Source: Halobacteriovorax marinus SJ
GTDB lineage: Bacteria; Bdellovibrionota; Bacteriovoracia; Bacteriovoracales; Bacteriovoracaceae
NCBI RefSeq assembly: GCF_000210915.2
Contig: NC_016620.1
Span: 2,666,001-2,730,000 of the forward strand
Reading direction: 5' to 3'
Length of the DNA stretch: 64,000 nt
A program made the position numbers and the translations under genes. The notes under the pieces are model-generated. The model searched no databases. It was not told the origin of the DNA and saw only the letters and a program-made list of their open reading frames with translations. Below are positions 9,631-16,911 of this stretch, piece after piece. The stretch's first letter is position 1. Every line of letters begins with the position of its first letter.

Positions 9631-9657
9631 AGTTCCACCTTTTATTTTTTAAAAGCT

Positions 9658-9691
9658 GGGTGACATTTTACATCTTAAATTCGTCACCCAA
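9658..9691 (-). other. Hairpin overlapping the lptB stop codon
   Basis: GGGTGAC (9658-9664) and GTCACCC (9683-9689) are perfect inverted repeats that enclose the lptB stop. On the minus strand the stem is followed by AGCTTTTAAAAAAT, an imperfect T-tract. It could be a partial terminator or processing site that sets rpoN level relative to lptB. Confidence 0.35.
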
Positions 9692-10399
9692 ATAGAACTT
9701 CCGTGCTCTTTCGTTATTTACAATTTCGTCTGGTGTTCCACTAACAAGTAGTTCACCACTATTCATAATATAGGCCCTATCTACAATTCCCAATGTTTCT
9801 CTCACATTGTGGTCTGTAATTAAGACGCCAATATTTCTATTCTTCAAACTGCGGATCACCCCTTGAATATCGCTTACAGCGAGAGGATCAACCCCAGCGA
9901 ATGGTTCATCGAGAAGAACAAATCTTGGCTCCAATGCCAAGGCCCTCGCAATTTCCACTCTTCTTCTCTCCCCACCGGAAAGAGCTGAACCTAGAGACTT
10001 TCTTATATGTCCCAGTCCAAAATCTTCTAAAAGAGACTCCAATAGATTTTGCCTTTTAACTTTTGGCAACTTTCTATTTTCTAAGACAGCATAGATATTT
10101 TCTTCTACTGTCAGGTCTCTAAAAACAGAAGCCTCTTGGGGTAAGTAGCCCACACCTTTAAGTGCGCGAACGTGAATGGGAAACTCCGTAAGCTCATCTC
10201 CAGAAAGTTCTATCCTTCCTTCGTCTGCTCTTACCAAACCAACGATCATATAAAATGATGTGGTTTTTCCTGCTCCGTTTGGTCCCAAGAGACCGACAAC
10301 TTCACCTTGCTCTACTCTTAGACTAACGTCTTTAACAACTGTTCTTCCCGAGTAGGTTTTCTTGAGGTTTGTAGCCTCTAGAAAGCTTCTTTCTTCCAT
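9668..10399 (-). CDS. lptB: LptB, ATPase of the LPS export ABC transporter
   Basis: LptB powers LptFG to pull LPS from the inner membrane onto the LptC/LptA bridge. The 243-residue ATPase shows Walker A (GPNGAGKTT), Q-loop (GYLPQEASVFRDLTVEEN), signature (LSGGERRRVEIARAL), Walker B (FVLLDEPFAGVDP) and switch His (ITDHNVRETL), all with LptB-type spacing. It begins 3 bases after lptCA, so translation is likely coupled. LptF and LptG are not in the window. Confidence 0.96.
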   Translation of the reverse strand: MEERSFLEATNLKKTYSGRTVVKDVSLRVEQGEVVGLLGPNGAGKTTSFYMIVGLVRADEGRIELSGDELTEFPIHVRALKGVGYLPQEASVFRDLTVEENIYAVLENRKLPKVKRQNLLESLLEDFGLGHIRKSLGSALSGGERRRVEIARALALEPRFVLLDEPFAGVDPLAVSDIQGVIRSLKNRNIGVLITDHNVRETLGIVDRAYIMNSGELLVSGTPDEIVNNERARKFYLGDEFKM

Positions 10400-10402
10400 A
10401 AA

Positions 10403-11410
10403 TTACCTTAATATAAAATTAGTGTTCGCATCATCTACTTCAACAACTTCGTTATTCTCACGGAGCACAATTTTATTTCCAGTAATTACATCGTTTTGTT
10501 GAAAAACCTTCGGGTATCCAGTGAGAATAATTTTACTCTCACTCATCATACCTTCCAGTTTTTCTCCAAAAGCACGTCTTTCAAAGGAGGAAACACGACC
10601 ATCCTTTTCCAGTTTTACTTTCTCTACAACCTTCACATCGTCATAAAGAACGAAATACTTGAGCTTTTTATTATAGTTTTCGAGAAATATTTCTCCGCGG
10701 TGAGAATCCGCCTTAAGTTGTTGTTTTTCCAAGTGTACTTTTTCAAGTAAATCTATTTGAAGCGTCAGCATATTTACGTCTACTTGCTGGGCCTTAAAGC
10801 TGACGCTTTCTTCATAAACTCGCTTTCTCTTAATCACGCCCCTAACATCTCCCTCGTAGCGACTCTTGTCTTTTGAGGGCCAAGTAATGGCGGAGTTTGA
10901 CCATACTTTTATATTTTCTTTGGTCTTATTCTTTTCACTAATACTTATTGTCTCAACATTGCCCTCTGAGACAATCTCATCAATATTCATAAAGTAAGTT
11001 GTTTTATCTGCACTAAGAGTTGAAGTCTCCATTTTAAACTTAACTTCATTCTCAAAAATAACTTGATCCTGGGCCCTAAAGAGAAATCCGTTGCGGGCAG
11101 AATATTGAACAGGCTCACCATTGCCAGTAAAGGCAACACCTTCTGGCTCAGCAAAGAGTGATTTACCGGTCGCAGAGTTCATAGACAATTCTTTTGCGTC
11201 TAGATGAAGAACTGGTTTTTCATTTTTAACACGATAGAAAGAGACTGTTTCAAAGTAACTTTCTTGATCATAGCTCTGACTCTCATCTTCCGCCTCATTT
11301 TTCAGGGCCTGCGAGCGCTTCCACTCCACACTCTCACCCCAAATAGTGATGCCTCCCAAAATCAGGAGAAAACTAAAGAAAACAAATGATTTTTTAAAAC
11401 TATTGATCAA
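10403..11410 (-). CDS. LptC-LptA fusion, periplasmic LPS bridge
   Basis: A single 335-residue protein covers what are normally two genes. It has an N-terminal membrane anchor (about 8-26). An LptC-like beta-jellyroll follows (about 60-165), in which DAKELSMNSATGKSLF and YSARNGFLF match the LptC strand pattern. A second OstA/LptA-like repeat (about 205-335) contains LKADSHRGEIF, FGEKLEGMMSESKIILTGYP and ITGNKIVLRE, the LptA signature order. It lies where lptC and lptA sit upstream of lptB in Proteobacteria, and no separate lptA is present. The start is TTG with GGAG six bases upstream. The fold is inferred from pattern, not alignment; a long LptC-family protein is the alternative. Confidence 0.72.
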   Translation of the reverse strand: MINSFKKSFVFFSFLLILGGITIWGESVEWKRSQALKNEAEDESQSYDQESYFETVSFYRVKNEKPVLHLDAKELSMNSATGKSLFAEPEGVAFTGNGEPVQYSARNGFLFRAQDQVIFENEVKFKMETSTLSADKTTYFMNIDEIVSEGNVETISISEKNKTKENIKVWSNSAITWPSKDKSRYEGDVRGVIKRKRVYEESVSFKAQQVDVNMLTLQIDLLEKVHLEKQQLKADSHRGEIFLENYNKKLKYFVLYDDVKVVEKVKLEKDGRVSSFERRAFGEKLEGMMSESKIILTGYPKVFQQNDVITGNKIVLRENNEVVEVDDANTNFILR

Positions 11411-11436
11411 ATTACGCTCCGCGCCTCTAAGTGAAG

Positions 11437-11442
11437 ATTATA
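11437..11442 (-). promoter_or_regulatory. -10 box upstream of lptCA
   Basis: A perfect TATAAT reads toward lptCA and ends 26 bases before its TTG start. It sits inside a GTGAAG / CTTCAC inverted repeat. No good -35 hexamer is visible at 16-18 bases. Confidence 0.45.
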
Positions 11443-11515
11443 TCACTCTTCCCTTCACCAAGCACATAGCAAATATAGTCTCGTTTTTTTTATTATTTTT
11501 CAATAACTTATTAAT

Positions 11516-11544
11516 TTGACAGGGAAAATCAGAGCTTTTATTTT
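11516..11544 (+). promoter_or_regulatory. Sigma-70-type promoter for mutS
   Basis: TTGACA (11516-11521) and TATTTT (11539-11544) are separated by 17 bases. Transcription should begin near 11551, giving a leader of about 60 bases before the TTG start of mutS. Confidence 0.55.
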
Positions 11545-11612
11545 GCGAAGAAATTGCCCCTATGCTACTGTTGCCCCCACAATAAAAAACCAATTTTATC
11601 AGGGATTTAACT

Positions 11613-14288
11613 TTGTCCACACACACTCTCGACACCTTGAATGAAATCGTTGAACACGGTGTAAAACTCACACCAATGATGGCCCAATTCTACGACGTAA
11701 AAAAAGAATACGCAGACCATCTCGTTCTCTTTCGAATGGGAGACTTCTATGAAGTCTTCTTCGATGATGCAAAGAAAGCTTCAAAACTTTTAAATATTAC
11801 TCTTACCCACCGAGGTAAGCTTGGCGACTTCCCTATTCCGATGGCCGGAATTCCTCACCATGCCGCTGCAGTTTACATTGATAGACTCAGTGCTTTTGGT
11901 CTCAAGGTTGCCATCTGTGAACAAGTTGAAGATCCTAAAGAAGCAAAAGGAATTGTAAAAAGGGCCGTTACTCAAGTGGTCTCCCCTGGCCTTCCATTTG
12001 ATTTGGAAAAAGCAGACTCACAAGATCATAAATTCATAGCCTCTGCCATCAAGCTAGAAGACGCTTATTATTTAGCAGCAATTGATTTCACAACAGGTGA
12101 GTTCAGTGGACATAAACTCACTACCATTGAGGACTTCTTAGACAAGCTCAGAATGCTTGCTCCTAAAGAGTTTATTTGCGCTATGGGAGATTGGGACGAA
12201 GTCAAAGAGCTCGACAACCTCCTAAATGCATTAGGTGTATTAAAGACTCACCTTTCAAAAGAATACTTTGAACAGAAATATACTGAAATCTATATTGAAA
12301 AGCTTATACCTGCCTTTAAAAGAGACAAGGTCATAGCAACTTGTCATGAGATATTAGGACCTATTGGTGCACTCTCCTACTATATCTGTTCTACTCAAAA
12401 TGCAGAGAACTTCTGCCATATAAGACCATTTCAAATGATTAGTGAAAAAGGTCATATGAAAGTTACTGCTCCCACACTAATTGGGCTTGAGATTTTACCT
12501 AAGTCTAGAGAGACTTATAAAGATTCACTACTAGGATTCTTAGATAAAACAAAAACAGCAATGGGCTCTAGAAACTTAAAGCAAGTTTTCACTAACCCTC
12601 TCAATGATCTCGTTGCCATTAGCGATAGACAGAACTTTGTCTCATACTTTCTGGATGAGAGTGATATCCTTGAATCTGTTAGAGAGAAATTAAGTGATGT
12701 TAGAGACCTTGAAAGAATTATGGCAAAGGTCTCAACGAATAAATCTACTGCTGGAGATCTCATTAACCTAGCGAAAGCAGTTAGAACATACGAAGAGCTT
12801 GGGGATGTTTTTTCACACCCAAGTGCAAAATTTCTAAGCACACTTAAAAAGAAAGAACTCACTTCACTTAGAGCACTCTCAAAGAGAGTTGAAAATACGA
12901 TTAATGATGAAATTGGTGCTGCCCTAGAGAAAGGGAATTTAATTAAAGAAGGTTGCGATCAAGAGAGAGACCGCTTGGCCAAACTAAGCACAAATACGGC
13001 CAACGAACTCTTAGAGCTTGAAGCCCGCTACAGAGAAGAGACGGGAATTCAAAAATTAAGAGTGAAGTCAAATAATGTTGCAGGCTACTTTATTGAAGTT
13101 TCAAAAACTCATACTGATAAAGTTCCAGATAACTTCAAGAGAAGACAAACATTAGTAAACTCTGAAAGATACACTACAGAGGAACTCACTGCTTTTGAAA
13201 AAGAAATCTTCTCTGCAAAAGAAAAGCTAGAGAGACTTGAGAGAGAAATCTTCAAAGCACTTATAAGTGAAGTTGCCGAAAATAATAATGCGATCATGAT
13301 GCTTTCAAAGTCACTTGGTCTATTAGATGTATTCCAAAGTTTTGCCTGGGTTGCAGCACAAGAAGACTTCACTAAGCCAAACTTAAATGAAAAGAGAAAG
13401 CTCACTCACCTAGAAGGAGCTTGGCACCCACTAATTAAATCTATTATTAAAGATCAATTTGTGGCCCACGACCTTATGCTTAATGAAGAGTGTTTCTTTG
13501 GTCTAATCACTGGTCCAAACATGGCCGGTAAAACAACCGTTATGCGTGAAGTGGCCATAGTACAACTCTTGGCCCAAGTAGGTTCATATGTTCCTGCCGA
13601 AAGTGCTAACCTTGGACTATGCGACTACCTCTTTAGTAGACTTGGGGCGAGTGATGATATCTTAAAGGGTCAATCAACATTTATGGTTGAAATGGCCGAG
13701 ACTGCAGAAATTCTTCGCCATGCAACTGAAAACTCACTTATCATTCTAGATGAAGTTGGAAGAGGGACATCAACATATGATGGGCTCAGTATTGCGTGGT
13801 CCCTAGTAGAGCACTTTGTAAATCAAACAAAAGCGCTTACTCTCTTTGCTACTCACTATCATGAACTTATTGAGATGGTAGAGCAATTACCTGGAGCAAA
13901 GAACTTAACAGTTGAAACTTTTAACAAAGATGGCGATGTTCAATTTCTTTATCGTCTCATTGAAGAAGGTGCATCTCAGAGTTTTGGTATCTACGTTGCT
14001 AAATTAGCGGGTCTTCCACAATCAATTCTAGAGCGCTCAACTCACCTCTTAAAAACTCTAGAGAGTGAAAATGGAAATAGCTCGGCGACAAGTCTTGATG
14101 TAAATACGAATGATATTTCATCTCCCCAGTTAAGCTTTTTTGGAGAGCCTGAAATTATTGTAGAGAGAGAAATTCCTGAACATCTTCAAAAGCTAGAAGT
14201 AGACCTAAGCTCTGTTGATGTTATGAACATGACTCCTCTTGAGGCCCTTAATAAGCTTAACCAACTTAAAGAGTCTCTTAGACAATAG
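11613..14288 (+). CDS. mutS: MutS, DNA mismatch recognition ATPase
   Basis: MutS binds base mismatches and signals repair. The 891-residue protein has the N-terminal mismatch-binding domain with the Phe-x-Glu wedge in GDFYEVFFDDA, the connector, lever and clamp regions, and the C-terminal ATPase with Walker A GPNMAGKTT, Walker B region IILDEVGRGTSTYDG and the ATHYHEL segment, ending in a short dimerisation tail (TPLEALNKLNQLKESL). It starts at TTG with AGGGA nine bases upstream; the nearest ATG (11641) is out of frame and the next in-frame ATGs (near 11675) would cut the domain. Divergent from lptCA. MutL is not in the window. Confidence 0.97.
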   Translation: MSTHTLDTLNEIVEHGVKLTPMMAQFYDVKKEYADHLVLFRMGDFYEVFFDDAKKASKLLNITLTHRGKLGDFPIPMAGIPHHAAAVYIDRLSAFGLKVAICEQVEDPKEAKGIVKRAVTQVVSPGLPFDLEKADSQDHKFIASAIKLEDAYYLAAIDFTTGEFSGHKLTTIEDFLDKLRMLAPKEFICAMGDWDEVKELDNLLNALGVLKTHLSKEYFEQKYTEIYIEKLIPAFKRDKVIATCHEILGPIGALSYYICSTQNAENFCHIRPFQMISEKGHMKVTAPTLIGLEILPKSRETYKDSLLGFLDKTKTAMGSRNLKQVFTNPLNDLVAISDRQNFVSYFLDESDILESVREKLSDVRDLERIMAKVSTNKSTAGDLINLAKAVRTYEELGDVFSHPSAKFLSTLKKKELTSLRALSKRVENTINDEIGAALEKGNLIKEGCDQERDRLAKLSTNTANELLELEARYREETGIQKLRVKSNNVAGYFIEVSKTHTDKVPDNFKRRQTLVNSERYTTEELTAFEKEIFSAKEKLERLEREIFKALISEVAENNNAIMMLSKSLGLLDVFQSFAWVAAQEDFTKPNLNEKRKLTHLEGAWHPLIKSIIKDQFVAHDLMLNEECFFGLITGPNMAGKTTVMREVAIVQLLAQVGSYVPAESANLGLCDYLFSRLGASDDILKGQSTFMVEMAETAEILRHATENSLIILDEVGRGTSTYDGLSIAWSLVEHFVNQTKALTLFATHYHELIEMVEQLPGAKNLTVETFNKDGDVQFLYRLIEEGASQSFGIYVAKLAGLPQSILERSTHLLKTLESENGNSSATSLDVNTNDISSPQLSFFGEPEIIVEREIPEHLQKLEVDLSSVDVMNMTPLEALNKLNQLKESLRQ

Positions 14289-14316
14289 ATCTGCTCAAGT
14301 ATAAAGTTCTAAAATA

Positions 14317-14348
14317 TTCATAACTTACTCCGAGGAGTAAGTTATGAA
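14317..14348 (+). promoter_or_regulatory. 15-bp perfect inverted repeat covering RBS and AUG of the L,D-transpeptidase
   Basis: TTCATAACTTACTCC (14317-14331) and GGAGTAAGTTATGAA (14334-14348) are perfectly complementary around GA. In RNA this gives a 14-bp stem with a CGAG loop. The right arm holds the Shine-Dalgarno GGAG and the ATG at 14344, so both would be paired when folded. It could be translational control, or a DNA operator, or both. Confidence 0.75.
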
Positions 14349-15036
14349 AAATCTACTACTACTTACACTTTTTATTTCTTTTAATACTCTTGCCTTTGAT
14401 GGATATCACATCGAGGGAACTAACGAGACCATTGAGCACTTTATTGCCCAAGGAGTTCCAGAAACACCTCTCGTTGAAGCAATGGATTTCTACGAGAACA
14501 ACTCACACCTTCTAAGCAATAGAAGATATATAACAATTGGAGATTTCTCTCAAAGTTCAAAAGAAAAGAGACTCTACATTCTCGATTTAAAAACTGGAGA
14601 ATTGCAAAGAGAGTTTGTTGCTCATGGAAGTGGCCGCAATAGACTTGGTTTCCCTAATGGAGACAGAAATCACGATGGCTACTTAGATAAGTGTATGCAC
14701 TCTAAATTTAGTAGAAGAATTAGACTTGTAAAACATAGACGCTACGGTATGACGAGACCGGGCTTTATGCGAGTGGATAGTACTTACTTCTCTAGCAAAT
14801 TTAATTACAACTCTATGCCTGGTCACAATGCAATTAGACTTACTGGACTAGAGAGCTCAAGTAGTGATGTACGAAGAAATGCTGTCGTCTTTCATGAAGC
14901 AAGCTACGTTAAAAATTATTCAAAAATTCAAGGTAGAACTCTTGGTTGCCCAGCAATTGCAGTAGGTCGAATGAAGGATGTCCTTCCAAAAATTAAGGGT
15001 GGAAGCCTCTACTACTCCTATGTACCACAATGCTAA
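14344..15036 (+). CDS. Murein L,D-transpeptidase catalytic-domain protein (YkuD_2 type)
   Basis: This 230-residue exported protein (signal MKNLLLLTLFISFNTLA) belongs to the murein L,D-transpeptidase-like family. Such enzymes make or exchange 3-3 crosslinks in peptidoglycan via a catalytic Cys. The pair is His184 (VVFHEASY) and Cys202 in GRTLGCPAI, the family's version of the YkuD SHGC motif. In Bdellovibrio-type predators such enzymes modify prey or own walls; which applies here is not visible. The start codon lies inside a long inverted repeat. It follows mutS by 55 bases. Confidence 0.85.
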   Translation: MKNLLLLTLFISFNTLAFDGYHIEGTNETIEHFIAQGVPETPLVEAMDFYENNSHLLSNRRYITIGDFSQSSKEKRLYILDLKTGELQREFVAHGSGRNRLGFPNGDRNHDGYLDKCMHSKFSRRIRLVKHRRYGMTRPGFMRVDSTYFSSKFNYNSMPGHNAIRLTGLESSSSDVRRNAVVFHEASYVKNYSKIQGRTLGCPAIAVGRMKDVLPKIKGGSLYYSYVPQC

Positions 15037-15041
15037 TCTTT

Positions 15042-15064
15042 CCGAGTAAAAGACTCGGGAATCT
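15042..15064 (+). terminator. Terminator after the L,D-transpeptidase gene
   Basis: CCGAGT (15042-15047) pairs with ACTCGG (15053-15058) over an AAAAG loop, followed by GAATCTTTT. It starts six bases after the stop codon. Confidence 0.6.
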
Positions 15065-15132
15065 TTTGCTACATAGAGATATTCCAAACATTACCATTTA
15101 AGGAATGAGAACGAAGAGACGATAAGACAAGC

Positions 15133-15738
15133 ATGTGGAAGAATAAGAACAACGTCACACATTTATCAAGCTTTAAGAATACGAGAAAGAGTCTCCTAAA
15201 AGATCGCCTCTATGCTTTCACTATGGACCTCTTCCTTATAAGTATTATAAATAAGGCCATAATGTTTACTTACGTAAATTTCGTAAAAGCATTCTTCTAT
15301 CAATTACCATTAGTCACAAGAGAGAACGTTGCGGATAAATTGTCAGCAGTAAACTTACTTAACTTTCTTGTAGTTTTCTGCGGATATTTTCTTCTCTCAT
15401 ACTATCTTTCTGAGGGAAAAACTCCTGGGAAAATTATTTTCAATCTTAAAGTTCAATGCCCACATACCCATAGTGATCAACTAAGTTTAAAAACTTCTGT
15501 TCTTAGAACTCTAGGGTACTTCATCACAATTCCAACAGGTTTTACCCTTCTTCTTATTCCTTACTTTAGAAGGGATGCTAAAGGTATTCCTGATTGGTTA
15601 TCAGACTCTTTTGTCATGAATGCAGATGAAGAGTACCTCATTGAAAGTTTAGAGGATACTGGATCTGCAAAAGTAACTCCTCTCTTTCCAGAGGACCCAG
15701 TCGCCAAGAAAATTTCAAAAGATAGAAAAGTTTCCTAA
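15133..15738 (+). CDS. RDD family membrane protein
   Basis: This 201-residue integral membrane protein has three to four hydrophobic segments. The RDD hallmarks are present: an Arg then Asp in the first helix (RLYAFTMDLFLI, about 24-35), and GKTPGKIIFNLKV after the second helix, then RDAKGIPDWLSDSFV at the end of the domain. The charged C-terminal 40 residues are probably cytoplasmic. Function of the family is broadly unknown (some members are ion transporters). No strong Shine-Dalgarno precedes the ATG. Confidence 0.75.
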   Translation: MWKNKNNVTHLSSFKNTRKSLLKDRLYAFTMDLFLISIINKAIMFTYVNFVKAFFYQLPLVTRENVADKLSAVNLLNFLVVFCGYFLLSYYLSEGKTPGKIIFNLKVQCPHTHSDQLSLKTSVLRTLGYFITIPTGFTLLLIPYFRRDAKGIPDWLSDSFVMNADEEYLIESLEDTGSAKVTPLFPEDPVAKKISKDRKVS

Positions 15739-15749
15739 TATCTATTAGC

Positions 15750-15778
15750 TTGCTAGAAATTGACTTGCCCTTTACTAT
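15750..15778 (+). promoter_or_regulatory. Promoter predicting a leaderless mRNA (solute-binding protein)
   Basis: TTGCTA (15750-15755), a 17-base spacer, TACTAT (15773-15778), then six bases and the ATG at 15785. There is no Shine-Dalgarno. The predicted +1 is the A of ATG. Confidence 0.55.
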
Positions 15779-15784
15779 AAATAA

Positions 15785-16537
15785 ATGAAACTTTTATCAA
15801 AAACTTTCCTATTATTTATCATAAATCTTAGTATTTGCGCCAAGCCGTTTCTAGTTTGTTACGAAGATACAAATTTCTTTCCTTACGACGCTAAGGATGG
15901 AAAAAAGCAAGTACTCACTCCTGTAATAAAAACAATAAGTGAAGCTGTAAGTAATATTGGATTTGAAGCGGACTTCATAAGAACTTCTTGGTCTAGATGC
16001 CTAAAAGATATTAAAGATAATAAAGTCGATGCAATTCTTACTTCCCTTTGGAGCAAGGAGCGTGATGAGATCGCAGTCTTCCCTAAGAAAAGTCCGCAAC
16101 AAGCAGATAGTGAATATAGAATTCTACAAGCAAATTACAAAGTCTATACTTTAAAGAACTCCTCACTAAAATGGGACGGAAAAACTTTTAGTGGAGTAAA
16201 GCAAGGAATTGGAGCGCCTAAGAATTATGTTGCCGCAAAGATGTTGCAAGATATGAAACTTCTCAAGGAAACCAATCTGAAAGTAAAACAATCTTTTGAG
16301 TTAATGATTATGGGAAGATTAGATGCCTATATTGTTCTAGAAGAGGTTGGCAATATTATACTTAGAGATTTCAAAGAGAGAGATTCTATTAAAACCTTAG
16401 ATAAGAATTTTCTAGAAGACTTTCTCTATATTCCTGTAAGCCATAAATTTAATAATGAGTACCCTGAAAAGACTCAGCAATTTTTTAAGGAGCTGGCCAA
16501 GGCAAGAGAGAAGTATATGCCAAATGGTCTACTGTAG
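15785..16537 (+). CDS. Periplasmic solute-binding protein (SBP family 3)
   Basis: This 250-residue protein with a signal peptide (cleavage probably after SICA) has the bacterial extracellular solute-binding family 3 pattern: an N-terminal strand with a short binding loop (CYEDTNFFPYD), a hinge segment DAILTSLWSKERDE matching the usual D-A-I-x-x-x-x-x-T/S-x-x-R-x-x, and a second lobe ending with GRLDAYIVLEE. No ABC permease is adjacent, so it may be an orphan binder or a sensor partner. Its 3' end overlaps the next gene (convergent) by 9 bases. Confidence 0.8.
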   Translation: MKLLSKTFLLFIINLSICAKPFLVCYEDTNFFPYDAKDGKKQVLTPVIKTISEAVSNIGFEADFIRTSWSRCLKDIKDNKVDAILTSLWSKERDEIAVFPKKSPQQADSEYRILQANYKVYTLKNSSLKWDGKTFSGVKQGIGAPKNYVAAKMLQDMKLLKETNLKVKQSFELMIMGRLDAYIVLEEVGNIILRDFKERDSIKTLDKNFLEDFLYIPVSHKFNNEYPEKTQQFFKELAKAREKYMPNGLL

Positions 16538-16819
16538 AAAATCTGAAATATTTTGAAAGAGCTCTTTTGCTCTTTCTTGAATTTTTAACCCCATCAATTC
16601 ATCTTCACTGAGAGACTGACTCTTTTCAAATGGAGACATAACACGACTATTCTTTTGAGGCTCTTGTGCTCTTTCTTGCGAACTCTCCCAAGGACGTAGT
16701 ACTCTCTTCTTTCGAGTCTTTCCCGAGAGTTTCTCTTCTTTTCTCTCCAGAATAACATCTAGAATAGACTTCACTCCCCTAGTGGCTTTCTTATTAATGT
16801 CGTTTAGTCCAATGGCCAT
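16529..16819 (-). CDS. Small charged protein, unknown function
   Basis: This 96-residue soluble, basic protein has no recognised family. It contains two similar short peptides, RPWESSQE (about 42-49) and SPFEKSQS (about 62-69), both P-aromatic-E-x-S, linked by a charged low-complexity stretch; these look like short linear binding motifs. AGGAT stands five bases before the ATG, and the upstream DNA has a CCTAT/ATAGG dyad. It lies just downstream of aspS, beyond a hairpin terminator. Confidence 0.6.
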   Translation of the reverse strand: MAIGLNDINKKATRGVKSILDVILERKEEKLSGKTRKKRVLRPWESSQERAQEPQKNSRVMSPFEKSQSLSEDELMGLKIQERAKELFQNISDFLQ

Positions 16820-16875
16820 AAAAATCCTATAAGTAATAGGATAGCAGAATTCGAATTTTTTTAAAGAATTTAATA

Positions 16876-16894
16876 GGCCCTAGATTCTAGGGCC
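16876..16894 (-). terminator. Hairpin downstream of aspS
   Basis: GGCCCTAGA (16876-16884) and TCTAGGGCC (16886-16894) form a near-perfect palindrome. On the minus strand it is followed by TATTAAATTCTTT, a weak T-tract. It begins 18 bases after the aspS stop. Confidence 0.55.
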
Positions 16895-16911
16895 CATAAA
16901 ATGAAGTGAAT

